Part shown: in pieces, positions 57,001-64,000 of the stretch
How positions within the stretch are numbered: the stretch's first letter is position 1
How the letters are laid out: every line of letters begins with the position of its first letter
Assembly (NCBI GenBank): GCA_020744425.1
Contig: JAGMUV010000008.1
Coordinates: forward strand, 1,860,001 to 1,924,000
Direction of reading: 5' to 3'
DNA: 64,000 bases
Source: Dactylonectria macrodidyma
Lineage: Eukaryota > Ascomycota > Sordariomycetes > Hypocreales > Nectriaceae
The notes under the pieces: model-generated
The model's database searches: none
Told to the model about the DNA's origin: nothing
What the model saw: only the letters and a program-made list of their open reading frames with translations
Program-made: the position numbers and the translations under genes

Positions 57001-60000
57001 GTTGGCAGTCATGATTCCACACAACAGTAATTACTGCGTAGGTCCGTTTGCTTCAGAGCAAACCTGCTCACAGGGGTCTTCCTGGTATCGACCCAATCTG
57101 GCCACTTCAGCAAAGAAACCTGAACATCTTAGCGAGCCAGTGGTTGATCTCGCGCCGTCCCGTCACCGGGGCTCTCAGGGGAGGAGATCCGGCGGTCTAA
57201 ATCAAGCCACAGCGTTGACCTCACGGCCTGGGAATGAACAGATGGTGCCTCTGAAAGATTTATTTGCGAGCGTTTGATGATGTCTTAAAAGGCCCTACCA
57301 GGGTCCCAGCGAATCCTGAGGGTTCGTCGTTGCGGATAGGCCCCCACTTAGCCCAACAACCCGTCCTAGATCGATATGGAGAGGAGAAACGCGTTGCAAG
57401 AGTCTATGCTACGTATTGAAGACTTTTCAATGCTGCGGGTGTCCGTGGTCTGGTCACAGTCAAGGCTATCAGCGGTACTGTGGTTTCTATCACAGATCCA
57501 TGACCCGTCGACGAAGAGCGCCTCGAGCCATCACGGGAGGGCGGGACGCTTGGGCGTCGATGGTCACAACCATCCCCTGTTGATCAGTGCTGACTATCCA
57601 GAGCGCAGACGAAAAGTGCAGGGGAGGGCTCATAACTCTCCTGGGCAGTTTGATCTTAGGTTTGCGATCCGTCAAGGTTCTCATCTGCATTATCACGGTT
57701 TACGCTTGCAAAGCGCGAACCCGCTTAAAAGGTAGCTAGCAAGGGCTAGCGGGTTATGCTGGTCTCCCGTACTGCGGCCTACAAATGCAACATTCCGGCA
57801 TGGATTTCCCAGGCTTCCCGGATCTGCCAATCGTCGATCATGGTCGCGGCTGCGGAATCGATGCTCGTTTAGCCTCCAGGTCTAGCACCAAGTCACAACT
57901 CGAGTTGGTCGATGCCCCAGCCCAAATATCAGCAAAGTTTGCTTTATGAAGGTGGCTTGCAGCATTCTGCCAAGTGGTGGTGGTAGTCCAAGCTTTTGTG
58001 ACAAGTCAAGCCGTCTAACGCCGAACCCCATCATCAACTCGCCGGTCCGTCTCACGTATTTCACATTTGGTGCCGATCTTATCCAACAAGAAGGTGGAAA
58101 GGCCGCTTGGCAAGCGTTATGCTGATCACGGATAGACGAGAGAGAAGCCAAAGAAAAAGACCCAGGCTGGTCCGCACCAGCCCATTTGACGGCACGGGAT
58201 GTGGACGAACCAAGCCAGGGTTGCCCCCACCCCAGGTCGACAGACTGATGAAGAGACAACAAAAAGCAAGTATGTGGTGGCCGCGTCGGATTGATACGTC
58301 ATTTGGGCTACGAAGTACGGGATAGGGCAAAAAGGTCCACGGATGGGTGAGGTACGACCCGTGGCTGCCGCGTGTCGTGCAACCTCTGAGGTCGTAGATT
58401 TGTCTCAATGGGTCTGTTTTGGATTTATTTTCCGGCTCGCGGAGTGCATCACGTGGGGAGAAGTCTGGGGTCCTCAAATCTCACCGGCTCCGCGGCGTGT
58501 AGGCCCGGGAGAAAGTCGAGACTTGCCATGCTCTGATTTTCGTGAGCGATGGGCTGTCCAACAGACCAGAACGGGGACCAGGGCTCCGGGAAGGAGATCT
58601 CGCTCGAGGTCTGTGCCAACAGATCGAGAAAGAAAGAAAGAAAAAAAATTCCCAACCGCCCTCGACAGCACCCGGTGCTAAGGAACCCAGCTGGATGGAG
58701 AGGGTGTGGCCAGCCATTTTTAGTTGACGACGGAAAACCTTCAGACTCAACGCTAAGGCAGTCGGAATTTTGGGCTTCTCTTCCGCTGAGGGACTACGGC
58801 CGCTGGTTGCCTTGGGCAGTGCCGTAGTGGGCGCCACCATCCGAGACGGCTCGTCGGTCTAGGGAACGGGAGTGAGTCCGAGAGACTCTGGACCGTGTTG
58901 ACCATGGTACCTGAAACTTGGAGGCGCCGCGCGAGGCGCTTGATTGTTGATGGGCTGGGCCATAAACCTCATCTGGCGTGGAGCCGGTATTCCTTTCTAG
59001 GCATCTTTACAGCCATGTCATCTTCTTCAGCGTTTTGTGACGACCGAAGGTGCCGGGACACGCCCTTCGCTGGAGACGCGACTTGGTCAGAGTCGTGGCG
59101 TTTTGCCACCAAGCCTTGTAAAGTCCCTAGGGCAAGAGTGGCTTCTATTCAAGACAGGGTGGCCATGAGCAGTCCAAGACGAGCCTGTTAAGTGGCCCGA
59201 GAGATCCCATCACACATTTGGATTCACAAGATTATAATAGTGGTGAAAGCTGAGGAGTTCCAAACACCCATCCCCATGGAGACCAACTTTCTGGTTCGTT
59301 GACCAAATTGCAATCGCCGCCCCGGCATATCGCTGGCATACATGGCTAATCTGGATCCAGCACCGGCAGTCTGTATCCTCTTCCCTCCCTCCGCCTTTGT
59401 GCTCAACTGCAATACAACACAAAGTACAGGCAACAAAGATCCACTGTCTGAGCCCAGTAACCCGCAACTCGGGTCACTAGGCTACCTGATTTGCCCAGTG
59501 CACCAGCAGTCCGCTGCGGACCACCGTGTCAGCAGTAGCACAAACTCTTCTCAGCACCCTCTAACCAGCTCGATGAGGCAATATTGAGCGCGGAATACCT
59601 CCTCTCACCCCCTTCCGCCCTAACGAAAAGAACCAGAGAAACCGAAGCCTAGTCACTGTGAACTAGACCATTTCTCGGCCGTTGATCATCTCTGACCCGT
59701 GCTCTGGAGGATGTTAATTTTGGTCGGCCAGTCGCGGATCGGACTTAATGCATTCATATTTGAGAAGTGATAGAATGCTTAGTACGAAGCACACCATCTC
59801 GTCACCAAATAGCCCCCCACGGGGTGTGATGCGAATTCTCAATGCATTGTCACGTAGGCCACATATTATGGCCGCGCAGTTAGGATCTGGATTGGATCGC
59901 TGCGCCGCCCCCGCGCTTCCCACTCCAGATGGCATTACCGTCGGCACCCAAGCCAAGCGACGAATAGTAAATGGCGCTCTATGTAATAGCGAGCACGGGA

Positions 60001-63000
60001 AGTCATCCTAAAATGTTGTGATAGGCCCAGATCAAAAACACCGTAATCCGCCGCGAGCAGTTGATTGTGTGCCGACGATCATCGGTAGATCGGGTTATTG
60101 TGGAGCCTAATTAAATCGACAACAATCACCGAGGCTCAACGCGCTGACCCGCCAAGCAATCGAGCTAGTGTATCATGTACGAAGTACAAGCACTCGCTTC
60201 TCTAGGCGTAATGACGGCCTTTCCGTCGCTGATAGGGAAACTTTAAGCTACGGCCGGTCGGTACTAAAAGGCGCGGATCGAGGCAAAGCTCATCAACTAC
60301 GAAGTATGCCGACAATGGCGCGTCGATGAGCTACGAACACGAGACCACTCTGGCGTCATGGTTCAGGATGTTTCGCGTGTGCTCCGTCGACGCCTCCTCG
60401 TACGAGCCGATTAATGACGCTGGTCGAGCCCCCAAGGTTTTCTTTCAGATAGTTCAGGGCTTGATTCTAGCGGTGCGGCAATAACAGAAACTATTACTCA
60501 AGTTTCATGTTGAAACCACCCAAAGCGAACACACCTGCGTGAGCGGGCGTACCTATACAGCCAGCCACAGAGGTATTTCGCGCCAAGGGCGCGCCGATAT
60601 CGGTTTTCCATATGAGCTCTTATGAGTACATGTGGTTGTCGATCAAGAAGAAACAGATATGAAATTTCCTCTTTGGGAGAATGATGCGTTTTCTTTAATG
60701 TGCCTCGTCGTTTCGGTGATGCCACGCATGCGAGGCATGCTGAATATTGGGGATCGGGTGGACCTTGAGCGTCAAGTGATGCTATACCCATGTTGGCTTG
60801 AGACAATGTTTCTCGCTCACCCTGCCATGTGCGCGCCGCCACGGATCTCGTGTTCCATTACCTTGGGAACACGCGAATGGCTTTGCGCCAGGCATTGATG
60901 CTTTGGAGAGTTTAGTCGGCGGACGAGCCGGCTTCGTGGCGCCTTCATCTACATTTAAACCGAATGAAGCGAAAAAAAAGGTCCAGACCTGTTGACTCAG
61001 GTCTAACCAACTACAGACTACGACGTTTCTCAGTTAACCTAATTCATCCGTGGTGTTCAACTCAACGCATTAGACCCACCGGCTTTTGAGAGATTGAAGA
61101 TACTTTTAGCCTGCTCTTGTCTTGGCGACGGGCGCCGCTCACGGACGGCAGCTTGCTATTAGTAGATAGGTCTTTCGGAAGCGGAACTCTGCTCTGATAG
61201 ACTCTCGGCGCGATGTCACGGAGGGGCTGGCAGGCTTTGAAACAATCTCGGGGTCAGACGTGTCGTGCAGCAAAGCGTTCTGAATGCTTGAGGGTCAATC
61301 GGTCGGCATCCGGCCGGCTGGGTACTGGTACGTAGGACTGATGCGCGCTCGGTAATCGTCCTTGCCTAAGGCTCTCGATATTCTGCATATTAAACTAACT
61401 CGTTGGAAACTAGATGGAAGTGGAGAGTGCTTCAACCGCGTATGATGCATCAACAACCCAAACGTCCACGTTTGAAAGGGTCCAAACACGATGGGATTTA
61501 GACCTCCCGAGACATGCTTGTCACAGAAACGGATTCAGAGGTCAGAGCTGTGTTTCTACATGACTCTTGCACATGATTAATGCGAGAGGTGTTGTGATTG
61601 AGAAAAAGCCAGCGTTCTACCCTATAGCATCTACTCTCGGTGTCTAACCGTGTCACAGACCACCTGGGTACCCCGACATGTCAAGCGTCACACGGGCCAA
61701 ATCCCGGTTCCGGGATAGCACGGGGTAGAGATTGTGGCCATCAGGCTCCCGCAGTGTCACCCACGAGTCCGAGCACTGTCGCGTTGGCGCGGACGTGGGG
61801 GAAGAGGAACGAATCAAGCTGGCCGACCAACTGGGGGGAGGGCAAGTTGACGAGCAGCAATGCCCTCGCTCGCACCATGATGGCGTCAGGCGATTACGGT
61901 TCAGGATGCTCCCACGCACGATAACGGTATAATTAGCAAGAGAAGGGATCCTTCGCCACCTGAGGAGTATCGTGTGATGTGGACGGCCTCCCCGGACGAG
62001 CAAAAGCAAGCAACCAGCAGCGGCATCGAGCACCGCAAATCCCCCGCTGAAAGGAAGGATGGGCCGGGGACTGGGATTCGGAATTGCAGCTTCTGGAAAG
62101 GCACACACCCCCGAGGGCAATCAAGGGCCCAAGGCATCCTGGGTTTTGCCTGACCAGGAAGTTGGGTGCCATTGAATGCATCCCTATGGCCTTATCCAGC
62201 CTTTGGCGGCGATCGACCTCCCACACGCATGAATTGTACGTCAGTTTGAATCATGCCTACCAAAGAACTGGCCTTGTCCCCCCTTCTCAATCCTCACCAG
62301 CAACCTCGAGAGCAGGCCCGAATAGCTCAAGCACCGATCCCTGGAAGGCAACCATGTCCTGGGTGTGGGCATGGTATCCATGCCACCGTCGGCGACCGTT
62401 TCTCCCTCGTCCACGTGGGGAGGGAGGGGAAAGGCAAAGATGGGATCAAGCCTGGAGGAACAGTGGACAGACAGACGGAGTGCTCCGCTATCTCTAACGG
62501 TCATGCAGAATGGAGGTTCCGCCGGATACTACGTACAAACAGACAGACTCCTCGGGCTGATTGCAAGCAGTTTGCCAAGACTCATGGCACATGGGGGCAC
62601 ACACGGGCATTCTGCGCACTCAAACATATTTAGTTGAGCCAGGACTTACATGCACGTCGTCTGTCAATTGGTGTGGCTACTACGCATGGAGAGGAGACGT
62701 GGTGGATGGCCTCGTCGCGTCAATCGCGTCAATAGAGCCGATCTAGGTGAGGGGTATGGCACATACTATCGGAACGGAGGGATGCGTATCCGTGTAGTAG
62801 TCGCGTGTGCATTGTCTCCGTTTATCAACGTCGGATATTCGTGTGCCTTGACAGTACGGTATGTACGTTTACGAGGCGGCATTCCTTTGTACGAATGGCA
62901 TGTCCTGGCCGACTTGCTGTGTGGAGAGGGACCAGGCTTTTGGTGTGTGTGGATGCGTCTTGCGGCTTGCGCGTGCTTGTTGGTGGCTGTGTGCGATAGT

Positions 63001-63902
63001 CGGGTTCCTGCATTAAATTGAGGAGCGCGACGCCAAGGGTTTCTTTTTAGGCTTGAAAGAGTGCATAGTGAGTGCTCCATCCCGGTGAGCGAAAAGCGAA
63101 CCCGAATGACCTGACCGATTGAGGGGGAAAGAATTGGCATTGGAGATGCGATGGGAGAGATATGGAGAGATGGGAGGAGGATTTGGTGACATGAGCAACG
63201 GGACGGGTCCCGACGATGAAGGCCCCCCAGATACCACTGCTAATACTGGGTAACTATAAGATGGTGGCCCTATATATCATATCATATAACGGGTGCTAAT
63301 ACTCCACAGCAGGGCGAGCCGTCGAGCCGTCCAAGCGATCGCTCGATTTTCATCCGCAGCTACGGAACATAGCCTTTTGAGGCCCATGGATGATGCAACA
63401 TCCCCGCATTCAACTTCAACGCCCGCATAACATTGTACTACTTCGTAAGTATGTGCATAGGTCGCCACCAGTATCATCACCCGGTGAGGCATCACGCGCA
63501 TGCGCATGATTGAAGCGGATGCAGATGATCGGAATATCTCGTCCGGTGAGCGTGGGGTGCCTCAGTGGCAAGATGCTAGAGGGAGTGAGGCGCAGGCGAT
63601 AGGTAGGTACGCAAGCCGCGTCTACAGCAAGTAAGCCGCGTTGACAGCACCTAATGAGGCCAAAGTCTAGGCCCAATCGCCAATCGCAGGCGCTGCAGCA
63701 GACTTACAGTTTGCGATGTGATGTGACGGCGATGCGATGCGATGCGATGCGATGCAATACATCTGGAGCGAGGGAACAAGCCTAATGTACTACGTACGTA
63801 CTGTTCAAGGCAACAAGGCACACGCCCTCCCGGAATTGGCAGGGAAGTCGACTCGTAAAAGCACACCTTGTCACTCATCACTCACCACTACTGTACGAAG
63901 TA
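51671..63902. repeat. Dispersed 9-bp motif TAC-NNN-GTA, dense cluster
   Basis: The words TACGTAGTA/TACTACGTA and TACGAAGTA/TACTTCGTA occur 12 times in this 12.2-kb stretch, at 51671, 52177, 53567, 53772, 55456, 58309, 60178, 60298, 62527, 63439, 63788 and 63894. Three further copies lie at 11671, 32347 and 45688. All are outside coding exons. Near-miss variants are also present, such as TACGAAGCA near 59773. Role unknown. Confidence 0.75.
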
Positions 63903-64000
63903 TGTACTCATCACACTTTCACTCATCACACCGCATTGCATTTGCATCCGTCTTCCCCCCCCGTCGCCGCGAACCTACGCACGCACGCAACCCCCGACCC
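57001..64000. other. Gene-free right arm, second half
   Basis: No gene, RNA gene or transposon is recognised up to the window end. Exact TAC-NNN-GTA motifs occur at 58309, 60178, 60298, 62527, 63439, 63788 and 63894. A five-copy GATGC microsatellite lies near the end. A gene with many small exons or a long non-coding RNA could be missed by eye. Confidence 0.5.
63731..63755. repeat. GATGC pentanucleotide microsatellite
   Basis: Five direct GATGC copies in succession, in non-coding DNA. Confidence 0.9.

Noticed and set aside
63700..64000. Chromosome end at the right edge
   Set aside because: No TTAGGG-type telomeric repeats are present; only microsatellites and the dispersed 9-bp motif.

Overview
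This is nuclear DNA of a filamentous ascomycete, most likely a member of the Sordariomycetes and probably of the Hypocreales. The evidence is that genes are cut by short introns with GTAAGT/GTATGT-type donors, CTAAC-type branch sites and CAG/TAG acceptors. Coding sequence has G/C-rich third codon positions, and intergenic DNA is long with CT-rich leaders. The proteins have the architectures usual for this group: an Ate1 with an acidic insert, an SH3-RasGEF Cdc25 and an Unc93-like DUF895 transporter. No rRNA, tRNA, CRISPR array, complete transposon or telomere repeat was seen.

Layout. Positions 1-5.7 kb hold a conserved mitochondrial-type protein (+), LSM1 (-) and a Nudix diphosphoinositol polyphosphate phosphohydrolase (-). 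A gene-poor stretch of about 5.5 kb with many small tandem repeats follows. Positions 11.2-26.2 kb form a dense housekeeping block: ATE1 (+), the exosome subunit RRP42 (+), a fungal mitochondrial membrane protein (-), cytochrome c (+), a RIX7-type double AAA ATPase with a degenerate first ATPase domain (-), the ESCRT-III subunit VPS20 (+), a fructosamine/ketosamine-3-kinase (-) and a 94-residue cysteine-containing protein (-). Positions 29.6-34.9 kb carry the succinyl-CoA ligase beta chain LSC2, an O6-alkylguanine-DNA alkyltransferase and the iron-sulfur assembly protein ISA1, all on the minus strand. Positions 39.8-50.4 kb carry an Unc93-like transporter (+), a large secreted P/Y/H/G-rich repeat protein (-) and a Cdc25-type RasGEF (-). 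The last 13.6 kb contain no gene I can support.

Themes. Several genes feed mitochondrial respiration: cytochrome c, LSC2 of the TCA cycle, ISA1 for Fe-S assembly, and two unnamed proteins with mitochondrial presequences. Cytochrome c and one of those proteins are divergently transcribed from a common 850-bp region with a CCAAT box. Others serve RNA turnover (LSM1, RRP42), ribosome assembly (RIX7-like), protein turnover (ATE1), membrane sorting (VPS20), Ras signalling (CDC25) and damage repair (alkyltransferase, deglycating kinase).

Points most worth a second look: a short dispersed motif of form TAC-NNN-GTA, found 15 times outside coding sequence and concentrated in the gene-free right end; the loss of all core catalytic residues in the first AAA domain of the RIX7-like protein; a repeat gene whose repeats leave three long frames open; and a cluster of ACTGTAG words between the RIX7-like gene and VPS20. 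All exon boundaries were read by eye from splice signals, reading-frame continuity and family resemblance. No search or RNA data was used.
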